A stretch of 64,000 bases of DNA from JABWBH01 sp964526695 (lineage in GTDB: Bacteria; Planctomycetota; Phycisphaerae; UBA1845). A program made the translations under genes and the position numbers. The notes under the pieces are model-generated. The model saw only the letters and a list, made by a program, of their open reading frames with translations, searched no databases and was not told the DNA's origin. The stretch is from NCBI GenBank assembly GCA_964526695.1, contig CAZGJA010000137.1, positions 12,007 through 76,006 on the forward strand, written 5' to 3'. Below, in pieces: positions 43,705 through 52,687 of the stretch. Every line of letters begins with the position of its first letter. The stretch's first letter is position 1.

Positions 43705-44802
43705 ATGATCGAATGCCGGGAGTTCGTGAAGCGATCCGGACGAGCGAAGAGTACGAGTGTCGCGGCGGGGCGGCGTCGGGGATTCACGCTGATTGAGCTG
43801 TTGGTGGTCATTGCCATCATTGCCCTGCTGATTTCCATTCTGCTTCCAAGTTTGCAAAGCGCAAGAAAGCAGGCCAAGAGCGTCAAATGCGCCACACATA
43901 TGCGGCAGGTCGGACAAGCTATGGCGGTGTTCCTTGGCGAGAACCAGGGTAAGTACCCGCCCGCCTATGTGTATCCCTATGATGCCGCCGGCAATTATGA
44001 TTACCTTCGCCAGGATGAAGCCCACCCGTTCGGATACCTGCACTGGTCGTGGTTCCTGTACGACTCCGGCAAGGCGGACGCTGAGGCTTTCACGTGCCCT
44101 GAGTTGGGCAACGGCGGAACTCCGCGCACCAATCCGGGCCCCGACATGCGGGACTGGGAGCTGGAAGGCTCGCAGGTGGACCAGAACGGCAGCCCGCCGA
44201 CCAGCACCCTGATGGACAAGCAGGCGCCGCGGCTCGCTTTTGCCGGCAATGCGGCGATCTTTCCCCGCAACAAATTCACGCAGTCGCTGTCCGGCGGCCC
44301 TCGCGTCAACCAGCTCGTCAGCGACGGCTGGGTCAAGGCAACTTCCGGCACGATTCTCCTGGCGGAGTATTTTCAGAATTGGATCGGCTCAGCCATTCAG
44401 GAGAGCGGGGGCATGGTGAGCAAGAGCCACCGTTCCATCAACCCATTCTATCATATTGGTTACGGCACGGACGAGTACAAGGCGCCGCTTAATACCCCCG
44501 GCTTCGTGTACGGCGACGACGCGGACCAGAAGGATTTCTACGGCATTCGCAAGCTGAGCGTCGTCAAGAACAAAAGCGGACTTGTCGAAGGCAGCGCCGG
44601 GCCGGAGACCAATGCCATTGGAAGGCACCACCCGGGCGGCGGAGAGTGGGCTCGCGAATACGGCGGAACGTCCAATTTTCTGTACTGCGACAGTCATGTT
44701 GAGAAAAAGCACGTGATGGAGACGGTGCGCGGCAAGGAATGGGGCGACCGCTATTACGCCATCACGGGTGACAACCGCGTCCTGAACGGCCACAAGTATT
44801 GA
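43705..44802 (+). CDS. Prepilin-type (type II pseudopilin-like) secreted protein
   Basis: The 365-residue protein has a leader ending GRRRG followed by FTLIELLVVIAIIALLISI (from F27), with the Glu at position +5, the site for prepilin peptidase cleavage and N-methylation. The C-terminal part contains FLYCDSHVEKKHV, the H-x9-DG-like tail of the large planctomycete pseudopilin family. AGGAG lies 9 nt before ATG 43705. Many such genes sit next to secreted proteins; here the next gene encodes a PstS-like dockerin protein. Confidence 0.93.
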   Translation: MIECREFVKRSGRAKSTSVAAGRRRGFTLIELLVVIAIIALLISILLPSLQSARKQAKSVKCATHMRQVGQAMAVFLGENQGKYPPAYVYPYDAAGNYDYLRQDEAHPFGYLHWSWFLYDSGKADAEAFTCPELGNGGTPRTNPGPDMRDWELEGSQVDQNGSPPTSTLMDKQAPRLAFAGNAAIFPRNKFTQSLSGGPRVNQLVSDGWVKATSGTILLAEYFQNWIGSAIQESGGMVSKSHRSINPFYHIGYGTDEYKAPLNTPGFVYGDDADQKDFYGIRKLSVVKNKSGLVEGSAGPETNAIGRHHPGGGEWAREYGGTSNFLYCDSHVEKKHVMETVRGKEWGDRYYAITGDNRVLNGHKY

Positions 44803-44831
44803 TTCTCACGGCTGAAAGGTGTCAGAGTCCG

Positions 44832-44847
44832 CCGAATTCGAATTCGG
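44832..44847. promoter_or_regulatory. Perfect 16-bp palindrome, possible operator
   Basis: CCGAATTCGAATTCGG is a perfect palindrome 30 bp after the pseudopilin stop and 131 bp before the next start. It could bind a dimeric regulator; no regulator gene is nearby. Confidence 0.3.
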
Positions 44848-44978
44848 AGGAAGCATAGGGCGGGCGAGGATGGCGCGTGCGCATGTCCGCGGTGGGTAGT
44901 TGAAACGCAACGGGAGGTGCGGGTCCGTTTCCACGGTGGAGGCGGCGCCTGCGGGGCACAACAACGAGGAGGATCGAG

Positions 44979-47780
44979 ATGAGAGGGCGAAGCACGGCAG
45001 GGACGATTGCAGCCGCGTTGGCGATGATCATGGTGGTCGCCGGCGGCGAGGCCGACGTCATCGTCGACGGCGGTCAGGTGAATGGAGCAGGCGCGACATT
45101 GTTCGTGGATTTTTTCAAAGTGCCGGCGTCCACCAATGACGACTACGGCTGTGACGGGCACGACGGAGTGGACGGAGACGAGGACTGCAACGGCAATCCG
45201 TACTGGGGGTTTGATCTGAGCCGCTCGAACTGCGGCCAAAGTCCGGTGGATCAGCTCGCGCCCTTTTTCGACCCGGGACAAAACTGGAGGGGACACTGGC
45301 TTTTCCAATACCGCAGCGTCGGCTCGGTCGAAGGCTTCGGTGAGTTTATTTCATTCCAGTTGTGTGGGAAGATTCCGCAGGCGATTCCCGCTGAGGCGGG
45401 GCTGATCAATCGCTTTGAGTTCGCCCGCCAGGGCAACTGGACTTGGGGAGGTCCATTTGCGGATTGCGACGGCGACGGCGACACCAATGATGAGAGCGGT
45501 ACGCCCGTCTGCCCCGGCTCGATCGACTTCGGCTTTACCGACGTGGTCGGCTCGTGGGCCGTTCGCGCCGGACAGGAGGAGAATGGCGGCTGGAACAGGG
45601 AGCCGACGGCCGACGGCTACGGTTGGAACGACATCCCCTCCAGCAGTGGTTTCATCAGCCGTCTTCAGTCGCTGGGGCGCGACTGCGACGGCAATGGGGA
45701 GGAAGAGGTGTTCCTGAATACGAACACAGGCAATCCCGATGACCAGACGATGTACGGGCTTTCGGTTGCATGGGTGCCCATTGTGCCCATCGCGAACCGA
45801 GGCGCGGCGCTGCGCGATCTGCGGATGACGGAGTTTCAGCACGTCATGGTCGCCGGGCGCATGCCCAGCGGCGAGAACCTCGTGGGCGTGACGCGCGACG
45901 TCGGATCAGGCACGCGCAATGGCGAGATGAACACGGCCGGGATCGACCCCGCCTGGGGGCGCGGGGACAACATCGGACCGCGCTTTGACGACGGCAACCT
46001 TGCCAACCTCGGGCCTTTCCACCAACCGACCAACGGCGGCGGTTCCAGCAATGTCGAGGACGTGGCGAAGAACCGGCGACTGGCGCTGGGATACACGGGC
46101 CTGGCCGGCGGAAGCCGCGCGGGGAAAGACGCGCTCGACGGCAAGTATGAAATCCTCAACATGATGAACGATCACGTCGGCGGAACGCGGTATGTCCGCC
46201 CAGAAGTTCGCGACGACAACGATCCCAACTTCAGCCCGATCCTCAACAACGGCGATCCCGACACCGGTTGGAGGCTGGGCGGCACGGGCACCTTCTCCAT
46301 GGTCGGAGATTTCCGCGCGACGGATGACCAACTTCCTGAATACATGGAAAACCAGGCCGCGGCGGACTACTTCCGCAACCTGGAGTGCAGCGTGCTGAAT
46401 TTCGAGGCGGGCTTCGACCGTGACGAAGTCAACAACATGCCCGGGCAGTACCTGGCTCTGACGTTCTTCCTGCTGGCCGGCATGGACTACCTGCCTCTGG
46501 ACGAAAGCCCCACCACTTTTGTGCCCAACGCGGACCTCAATCAGGATCTCCAGGACTACATGCGCTTGAACAACAATTTGGAAATCGGGCAGGACACGCC
46601 CGCCTACGGCAGCCGCAACATCGCGGGCTTCGTGCCCAAGCGCGTGGCCAACCCGGATTTCAACGGCGACGGCGCGCCGGACGGCTACAGCGACGGCAGC
46701 ATGAACGGCAACTATTACAATCCGCAGACGGGTGTGTACGACGTGTCGAGCAGCTTCCGCCTCAATGAGCGCAATCAGATCAGCGGCGACTTCAACAATG
46801 ACAAGTCGCGCAACGTCAACGACGTTGCCGGGCTGATGCAGGCGATCAACAACCCGCGAGCCTATCAGGCGGGCGTGGACTTCGGCGGCAACCGCGAGAA
46901 CATGCCGTTCTCCGGCGACTATGTCAGCGTCGAGATCATCGGCGACTTCAACGGCGATGGAAACTTCGACGGCAAGGACGTGCGCTACTTCGCCGACGGT
47001 CTGGCCATGCAGAATGGCAGCCTCAACCGCAAGGAAGGCTTCACCCGCGTGGACCATGAGTGGAACACGCTCAACGGCGACAACAACTACTTCGACACCA
47101 CGCTGGCGACGGGCGTGGACTACGTGCCGGGCGCTTCACGGGCCGACATCGCGGGCGGCAGCGATCCCATCCCCGGTGCGTATCCCAACGGCTCCGACGG
47201 CGCCGTGGATTGCCTGGACATTGATTATGTGTATGCCAATTTCGGCGACTGGTCGAATCTTGACCAGGCCGTACTCATGGACCTCAGCGCGGACGTGACC
47301 GGCGATCTGATCGTCGATCAGCTCGACGCGGACGATATCGTGCAGACGATCCTCTGCTCCGAGTACGGCGACGCCGACCTCGACGGGGACGTGGACGCCG
47401 ATGATCTGGCGACGGTCAACGCCAACTTGGGACAGTCGGGTCTGGGCTGGTGCGGCGGCGACTTCGACGGCGACGGCGCCGTGGATGCCGACGACGTGGC
47501 GATCGTCAACGCCAATCTCGGCTTCCTCTCGTCGTGCCTGTCGGGCTGCAATGGCAATGAGTCGTTCAGCGTCAAGTGCAAAGACGGGACGTTCAAGGTT
47601 GTCGGCAAGCTCAAGAACGGCACGGAAGGCGTGACCTACGTATTCACGCTGGACGGCGTAACGACGAAGGAAGACGTGGCCAGCCGCAGAGGCGTCGCCA
47701 AGGGCGTGTTCAAGAACGTCGCGCCGGGCGCGCATGCGGTGACCGTGTGCGGTCTGAGCGACAACACGACCTGCAACTGA
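44979..47780 (+). CDS. Secreted PstS-like protein with EF-hand/dockerin repeats
   Basis: The 933-residue protein has a signal peptide (1-25), then a region with marks of the phosphate-binding PstS fold: NGAGATLFVDFF (about 34-45), VAWVPIVPIANRG, and VTRDVGSGTRNGE (about 303-316). Later parts carry many Ca-binding loops of the type DxNxDGxxDxxD: GDFNNDKSRNVNDV, GDFNGDGNFDGKDV, and a dockerin-like pair at about 798-848 (DADLDGDVDADDL, GDFDGDGAVDADDV). It ends with a small Cys-containing beta domain. AGGAGG precedes ATG 44979. No phosphate transporter genes are nearby, so it may bind phosphate or another ligand at the surface (inference). Confidence 0.75.
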   Translation: MRGRSTAGTIAAALAMIMVVAGGEADVIVDGGQVNGAGATLFVDFFKVPASTNDDYGCDGHDGVDGDEDCNGNPYWGFDLSRSNCGQSPVDQLAPFFDPGQNWRGHWLFQYRSVGSVEGFGEFISFQLCGKIPQAIPAEAGLINRFEFARQGNWTWGGPFADCDGDGDTNDESGTPVCPGSIDFGFTDVVGSWAVRAGQEENGGWNREPTADGYGWNDIPSSSGFISRLQSLGRDCDGNGEEEVFLNTNTGNPDDQTMYGLSVAWVPIVPIANRGAALRDLRMTEFQHVMVAGRMPSGENLVGVTRDVGSGTRNGEMNTAGIDPAWGRGDNIGPRFDDGNLANLGPFHQPTNGGGSSNVEDVAKNRRLALGYTGLAGGSRAGKDALDGKYEILNMMNDHVGGTRYVRPEVRDDNDPNFSPILNNGDPDTGWRLGGTGTFSMVGDFRATDDQLPEYMENQAAADYFRNLECSVLNFEAGFDRDEVNNMPGQYLALTFFLLAGMDYLPLDESPTTFVPNADLNQDLQDYMRLNNNLEIGQDTPAYGSRNIAGFVPKRVANPDFNGDGAPDGYSDGSMNGNYYNPQTGVYDVSSSFRLNERNQISGDFNNDKSRNVNDVAGLMQAINNPRAYQAGVDFGGNRENMPFSGDYVSVEIIGDFNGDGNFDGKDVRYFADGLAMQNGSLNRKEGFTRVDHEWNTLNGDNNYFDTTLATGVDYVPGASRADIAGGSDPIPGAYPNGSDGAVDCLDIDYVYANFGDWSNLDQAVLMDLSADVTGDLIVDQLDADDIVQTILCSEYGDADLDGDVDADDLATVNANLGQSGLGWCGGDFDGDGAVDADDVAIVNANLGFLSSCLSGCNGNESFSVKCKDGTFKVVGKLKNGTEGVTYVFTLDGVTTKEDVASRRGVAKGVFKNVAPGAHAVTVCGLSDNTTCN

Positions 47781-48289
47781 CGCGTAGAAGTACGGCGATG
47801 GCGAACATCGCCGGTTCAAGACGGTGTTTCACAACCGCATGTGGGACCGGTTTGCGACCGGTGAATGTGGCGCCGGTTTCCAACCGGCGGATGTAGCACG
47901 AGTTTTCAACCTGTGCCGGTTGTGAAACAGTTACCAACACATGCGTTGTCCGGTTTCGGATGACGCAACATGGGACGGAGGTTCGTGACCGTGCGGTCGG
48001 TTTGATTCCCGGCCGCACGGCGCGAACCCACAGGCATCGCCGACGCGGTTCGCCCGCACCGCCCGGCGAGCGAAGCATCACATGAACAGAGGGGGAAGAA
48101 GCCGGACCCGGTCCGGCGAGGCCGCGACGCCGCAAGCGCCGCGGCCTTTTTGCTTTCGGGCCGCAGGGTGAGAACAGGCGTCCTGCCAAAACCACCGGTG
48201 CGCCGGACGGCTGTCGGCGATCGGGGCGTCGGTCTGCGGGCCGTTTCAACGGCCCTTCCCGCCGCAGGCGGGAAACCCCGTGAACGGGG
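47781..48289. other. Intergenic region with palindromes and possible small RNA
   Basis: 47835-47925 holds a series of ACCGGTTTGCGACCGGT/CCGGTTTCCAACCGG palindromes. From about 47990 the sequence is unlike the repeats and ends in an intrinsic terminator (48120-48151) far (340 bp) from any upstream stop, so an independent transcript is possible. Further palindromes (GGCCGTTTCAACGGCC-like, GGGGTTTCACGGGGTT-like) lie at 48238-48292. Confidence 0.45.
48120..48151 (+). terminator. Intrinsic terminator
   Basis: GGCCGCGACGC/GCGCCGCGGCC forms an 11-bp stem with one mismatch and a CGCAA loop, followed by five T. It lies 340 bp after the dockerin gene. Confidence 0.7.
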
Positions 48290-49111
48290 TCAAAAACCGG
48301 GTTCCAGCGGCTCGGTCACCGGTTTGACTCGAAACTCTATCTCATACTCCATGAGCCGCACGGCGGGGTCGCGAGACGCGGCGTAGCGCAGGTTTTCGGT
48401 GATATTGTTGGCGACGATGAAACCGCGAACGCGGTTTCCCTTGGCCAAGTGTCTTTCAACCCAAGCCATGTACCGCGCGATCTGCCCGAAGACCACGTCG
48501 CTCCCGCGGCTGACCTTGAATTCCACAACCACGAATCCGCCTGCCGTATCGACGGCGAGCAAGTCGATTCGCCCCAGCGGCGTAACAAACTCAACTCCAG
48601 CCGCGTCGGTTTCCTCGTCCACATAGAGCTCAAGCCCGTCCTCGATCAATCGCAAGTTCTGGGCGAGGTAGTCGCGCAAGTGTGATTCCATGGCAAACTG
48701 GCCGCACGAGTCGTCCCGCTGCGGTTGCTCCAAGGACTCGATCTCCGTCATCTGCGCGTGCCGCTCAACCGCAGGGTGCCCGGGGTCGCCTGATTCCATA
48801 GTCACCTGGGTCACGCGCAGACGACCATCAGCAGCTTTCTCAATCGCCCACCGCCCATGCCGGGCCGGATCATAGCGCTCAAGTTCGCCACGTCCGATTC
48901 GAAACAGAAAATCGTATTCCGAGTGGGAAAGTCTGGGGATCCTGTTGTAGGCGTAATGCACTCGAGACTCGTGGTTGACGGTGCAGACGATGATATGACA
49001 GCTGATGCTGCTCACATTCGTGCCCGGATACTTCTTTAGAATCCAATCTCTCACCGCCAGGTTCGTCGTGCGTTGCCCGAGCGCGTCGATCGCCTCGCAA
49101 CCATCCGCCAA
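48290..49111 (-). CDS. NucS/DUF91-type nuclease-domain protein
   Basis: The 273-residue protein has an N-terminal domain (about 18-90; RDWILKKYP, SRVHYAYNR, DFLFRIGRGELERYDP) and a C-terminal PD-(D/E)xK domain like NucS/EndoMS: GRIDLLAV with D183, VVVEFKV with E197-x-K199, and IARYMAWV. NucS cuts mismatched DNA in archaea and actinobacteria; this shorter domain arrangement suggests another DNA-processing or restriction-like role. The only upstream start in this frame is TTG 49111. An ATG in another frame at 49136 gives a peptide that would join sensibly by a one-base shift, so a frameshift or sequencing error is possible. Confidence 0.75.
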   Translation of the reverse strand: MADGCEAIDALGQRTTNLAVRDWILKKYPGTNVSSISCHIIVCTVNHESRVHYAYNRIPRLSHSEYDFLFRIGRGELERYDPARHGRWAIEKAADGRLRVTQVTMESGDPGHPAVERHAQMTEIESLEQPQRDDSCGQFAMESHLRDYLAQNLRLIEDGLELYVDEETDAAGVEFVTPLGRIDLLAVDTAGGFVVVEFKVSRGSDVVFGQIARYMAWVERHLAKGNRVRGFIVANNITENLRYAASRDPAVRLMEYEIEFRVKPVTEPLEPGF

Positions 49112-49194
49112 ATCTGCGGACGGTGTTCTTGCTCATTTGCCGAACGAATCGTCATGCGTGGTTTCTCCCGTCTACAGAGCCTGTAAAGACATGG

Positions 49195-49563
49195 TCAACG
49201 CCGCGATTCCGGCTCCCCGGCACTGCGGACGCGGACCCGCCCCGGCTCGACCGTGATGACGGCGCGCTGCGCCAGTTCCTCGGGCAATCGCTTGAGCACT
49301 TCCAGGACGGCACCGCCTTGAAGTCGGGCGGAGATACCGACGAGGCGGACGATTCCGCAATGCGCCTCCCCGTGGAAGACCGCCAATTCTCCAAAGTCCT
49401 TGTCCAGCGTGACGAGGATTCGGCGCTGCTCGGCTGCCGTGCGGAGGATCTCCGTGTCGCCCGGATCATTCGGCCAGTCGCCTACCCAGACGACGTCATG
49501 CCCCTCGTTTCGCAGCAGCTCGCCTGCTTTCCCCCACACGCACGTGTCGAGCAGGATTCTCAT
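49195..49563 (-). CDS. DUF5615 PIN-like putative toxin
   Basis: The 122-residue protein begins MRILLDTCVW and contains GHDVVWVGDWP and VTLDKDFGELAVF, the acidic residues of the DUF5615 (PIN-like) family. Such proteins are proposed RNase toxins. Its start overlaps the DUF433 stop by 4 bp (ATGA), the standard antitoxin-toxin order of this pair. The first family Asp is followed by TCVWGKAG where many members have N-P; activity is plausible. Confidence 0.88.
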   Translation of the reverse strand: MRILLDTCVWGKAGELLRNEGHDVVWVGDWPNDPGDTEILRTAAEQRRILVTLDKDFGELAVFHGEAHCGIVRLVGISARLQGGAVLEVLKRLPEELAQRAVITVEPGRVRVRSAGEPESRR

Positions 49564-49820
49564 GCGCCATTCCCGGCGGCGACGGCGAAGGGAGCCTCGA
49601 TCCGCTCATGGGCAACGACCCTCCGGGCGTAAACAAGGCACGCCCGGACGTCCTCCACCTCAAGCCAGGGGTAGCCGGAAACGATGAGTTCCGGCGTGTC
49701 GCCGGCGGCAAGCATGCCTAACACGTGCTCCACCGCGAGGCGGCGTCCTCGGATGATCGGCTTGCCGCCGAAGATGGCGGGATTGTATGTAATCCGCGAC
49801 AGCAGCTCGTTCTCGCTCAT
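49560..49820 (-). CDS. DUF433 putative antitoxin
   Basis: The 86-residue protein contains ITYNPAIFGGKPIIRGRRLA and LAAGDTPELIVSGYPWLEVE, the DUF433 winged-helix signature. It pairs with DUF5615 toxins (VapB45-like). ATG 49820 has GGGAG 9 nt upstream. It probably binds both its promoter and the toxin (family knowledge). Confidence 0.92.
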   Translation of the reverse strand: MSENELLSRITYNPAIFGGKPIIRGRRLAVEHVLGMLAAGDTPELIVSGYPWLEVEDVRACLVYARRVVAHERIEAPFAVAAGNGA

Positions 49821-49910
49821 GGCTGATTCTCCCAATGTCGAGGCGACCGATCTCAGCGAATCGCCGATCTTGACTCCCCCCGCCCCACCTATTATACCCC
49901 CGACCGCCGT

Positions 49911-51098
49911 TCATCCGAAAAGCTGCGGATACAACCCCTTCAGCGTCTCATTTTCGCGCGCGTTGCGTTTCAGCACGTCCACCATCTCATCCAGCCGCGT
50001 GTATAGCCGACGGGGTTTGCGGGGTTTGCAGCGTGCGAGAACGTACTGGGCAATCAGCGGGAACGTGATCGACGCGCAGGAGTACACCACGACGTTGTTC
50101 TTCCGCGCGTCCTTCACCTTGCCCCAGCTTTTCGACTCCGCGGCCGTCGCGCCGGACAGGCCTCCCCAGTGCGGCGCATCGACCGTCAGTTGAATGAAAT
50201 AATCGTGCCCGCCCTTGGTGGTGTCGTAGAGAATCTGGTGCAGCGTGGGCTGGGTCTGCATGTAGAAGTTCTTCGGCGAGCCGCCGCCGATTTCGATCAC
50301 GCCGTTGGCGTCGGCGTCGCGCACCAGCGCGGCCGTCTCGATCACGTCGAGCATCGGGTTGAGGTTGACCGGGCGTCCGAAAAGCTGCGGGACGATGAGG
50401 TTCATGCCGATGGACGAATCGCCCGGCGAGGAGGTGTACAGCGGCACGTCGAACTTCGCGGCCGTGGCGACCATCGACCATTCCGGGTGCGGGGCGCGCT
50501 GCAGAACTTCGCGGCCCAGCGCGTGATGCAGTCGAGCGGTGGAGAAGGGGCTGGACAGGTCCATGCGCGAGGCCACGTCCACGATGATCTGGTCGGTGGC
50601 GAGCAGCGTGTCCTCTCCGGCGATGAACACGTCGTAGATGCGGACGACGTCCTTGGCGTTGAGGTCGTTGTCGTCCACCTCCGCGCTGCCCTGGACGACG
50701 GGCATGTCGAAGGGGCGGTGCAGATCGTGATAGAGGTTCGCGCCGGTGGAGATGAAGAAATCGACGAAGCCCCGCTCCATCAGCGCGTTGAAGATGCCGG
50801 AGAAGCCGATGGGCGTCATCGCGCCGCTGACGGTGATGGCGATGGTCGCGCCGTCGTCGATCATCTGCCGGTAGAGCTGCGCCGCCTCGGCCAGCCGCCG
50901 CCCGTTGAAGCCGCTGCCGGCATAGACATGGTCGATCATGTCCGCCACGGCCTCGTTGCCGGGCAGCTTGAGCGGGTCAATGCTGCGCCCGGCCATGTAG
51001 GATTCGTGCGAAGGGGCCTCGCGCCCCGCGTCGTGCGCCTGCTGTTCACCGGAGCGTTTGCCCGGACACTCTCTGCCGCCTTTGTGACCTTGATTCAT
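49911..51098 (-). CDS. Deoxyhypusine-synthase-like protein
   Basis: The 395-residue protein has the family's core: TVSGAMTPIGFSG, VDFFISTGANLYHDLH, SSIGMNLI, VIEIGGGSPKNFYMQTQP and the active-site lysine in SWGKV (K327). The eukaryal enzyme transfers a butylamine from spermidine to eIF5A; bacteria lack eIF5A, and bacterial homologues are thought to make homospermidine or similar polyamines. Residues 1-35 are polar and may be an extension; an internal start at MAGRSIDP is possible. A possible extension to 51212 lacks a ribosome binding site. Confidence 0.92.
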   Translation of the reverse strand: MNQGHKGGRECPGKRSGEQQAHDAGREAPSHESYMAGRSIDPLKLPGNEAVADMIDHVYAGSGFNGRRLAEAAQLYRQMIDDGATIAITVSGAMTPIGFSGIFNALMERGFVDFFISTGANLYHDLHRPFDMPVVQGSAEVDDNDLNAKDVVRIYDVFIAGEDTLLATDQIIVDVASRMDLSSPFSTARLHHALGREVLQRAPHPEWSMVATAAKFDVPLYTSSPGDSSIGMNLIVPQLFGRPVNLNPMLDVIETAALVRDADANGVIEIGGGSPKNFYMQTQPTLHQILYDTTKGGHDYFIQLTVDAPHWGGLSGATAAESKSWGKVKDARKNNVVVYSCASITFPLIAQYVLARCKPRKPRRLYTRLDEMVDVLKRNARENETLKGLYPQLFG

Positions 51099-51365
51099 GT
51101 TGTGGTGACTCCGACTCAATCCCCCGGACCGAACCTCATGGCAACCCCCGCCGGCGCCATCAAGGCCGTCGGGCGGAGGGGATTCTAGGACGCTTGCGAG
51201 TTTGAGCCACATGGCCGCCCTCGCGAGCCGGGCAAAATCACGGTGCCGGATCGCAGTGGCCGCGTCGTTTCGTCCTGACGCATCTTCCGGCTATCATGGA
51301 AGACCGCCTTGTGGAGATGGGGTGAGGTTCAGCGGCTGCCCTCTGCGATCAGGAGGAGGGGTTTC

Positions 51366-52307
51366 ATGATCCGTATCAAGATCCGGGCGCTCTGCGTCGC
51401 GCTAGGCGTCACGGGCACCGCCGCGCTGGCTCAAGGCGGGCACACGCGCAACATCATGCTGACGGGGTATTGGCCCCCGACCAACGACATGCTCCGCCCG
51501 TTCAGCACCAACCCGGACCAGAACCCCGGCGGGTGGATCGGCGAGAACTGGGAGGGACGCGGGTACAACATCTACTCGTTCTTCCCGGAATGCGGCTTCC
51601 CCGTGTGCGAGGGCGACTTCGAGGTCGATTACCAGGACACCTCCGCGGACTGGTGGCGCATCACGGCCGACGTGAACCCCGTCGGCCTCATCACCTTCAG
51701 CCGCGGCAATCGCACGCGGTCGTGGGAGATCGAGTTCAACCAGTACAACCGCGCCGTGTGGGTCAACGATTACATCGAGCCGCTCCAGCCCACGCCCGCG
51801 CCGCCCGACGACAGCGTGCCGGCGGAGACGGTTCGGCACTCGACCCTGCCCGTCGAGGAGATCAAGCAGGCCGTCATCGACGCGAACCTCGGCCTGACCG
51901 TCTTCGTGTGCTACAAGCATGACGGCGGCGGGTTCCTTTCGGAGTTCATCGCGTATCACGGCGTCTGGTACCAGTCGATCCACGATTCGCCGAAAGATTC
52001 GGCGCGATGCGTGGCTGGGGGGCACATCCACGTGGGGCAGACCGTGCCGGTGGAGACGGGGACGGCGGCGGCGATGGTCTCGCTGCGCGTGCTGCTGGAT
52101 ACGATCGACGCGACGCTGGGACGGGTGGGCGATGCAGACTTCGACGGGGACCTCGACCTCGACGATCACTTTGCGTTCGTCGGGTGCATGACCGCGCCCG
52201 GCGGGACGGTCTCGCAAGGCTGCGAGGTGTTCGACTTCAACTCCGACGGGGACGCGGACCTGCGCGACTGGGCTTCGCTGCAAAATGCGTTCACCGGCGC
52301 GCCGTAG
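51366..52307 (+). CDS. Secreted C15-peptidase-like protein with EF-hand tail
   Basis: The 313-residue protein has a signal peptide (1-22), a domain reminiscent of pyroglutamyl peptidase I (C15): LTGYWPPTNDM near the start, GGGFLSEFIAYHGVWYQ at the position of the catalytic-Cys motif, and AGGHIHVG at the catalytic-His motif (FIHVP in the family). Ser stands where Cys would be expected (FLSEF), so it may be inactive or a different hydrolase. The C-terminus carries DADFDGDLDLDD and DFNSDGDADLRD calcium loops. AGGAGGAGGG precedes ATG 51366. Assignment to C15 is by motif resemblance only. Confidence 0.6.
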   Translation: MIRIKIRALCVALGVTGTAALAQGGHTRNIMLTGYWPPTNDMLRPFSTNPDQNPGGWIGENWEGRGYNIYSFFPECGFPVCEGDFEVDYQDTSADWWRITADVNPVGLITFSRGNRTRSWEIEFNQYNRAVWVNDYIEPLQPTPAPPDDSVPAETVRHSTLPVEEIKQAVIDANLGLTVFVCYKHDGGGFLSEFIAYHGVWYQSIHDSPKDSARCVAGGHIHVGQTVPVETGTAAAMVSLRVLLDTIDATLGRVGDADFDGDLDLDDHFAFVGCMTAPGGTVSQGCEVFDFNSDGDADLRDWASLQNAFTGAP

Positions 52308-52687
52308 TAGTGTGGTGACTCGAGAGAGTTGAAGCTTGTCAGAGCCGCGACCGTAAGGGAGCGATCGCGCCGGAGAGCGGCTTGGAATCGGTCGCCTCGC
52401 GAGCGTCGAGCGGCTCTGCCCGCCGGTAGGCCAAGCCGATCGCGTAGGGCGCGCTATGCCCGCCGATGAATCAAGCCGAGCAGAAGGCGGTGGATGAGGT
52501 TGGAACCGTCCCCTTGCCTCCCGCCGAAGAAGCCCTCCCCCTGCCCCTCCCGGGGGGAGGGGGGAACGGATTGCCGAGCCTGAGCCAAATGCACCGGTTG
52601 GGAACCCGGTGCCACACACACCGGTTGGGAAACCGGTGCCACACGAATTGGCAACATCCTACGCGCGGTCCGAAGCGTCTCGCGTGG
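52308..52687. other. Intergenic region with palindromes
   Basis: This stretch between convergent genes contains a GC-rich hairpin element (52535-52564) and two adjacent palindromes of the GCACCGGTTGGGAACCCGGTGCC kind (about 52590-52646). No gene is seen. Confidence 0.6.

Noticed and set aside
48857..49039. Plus-strand 60-codon frame opposite the NucS-like gene
   Set aside because: It is antisense to conserved nuclease-protein sequence and has no start signal.
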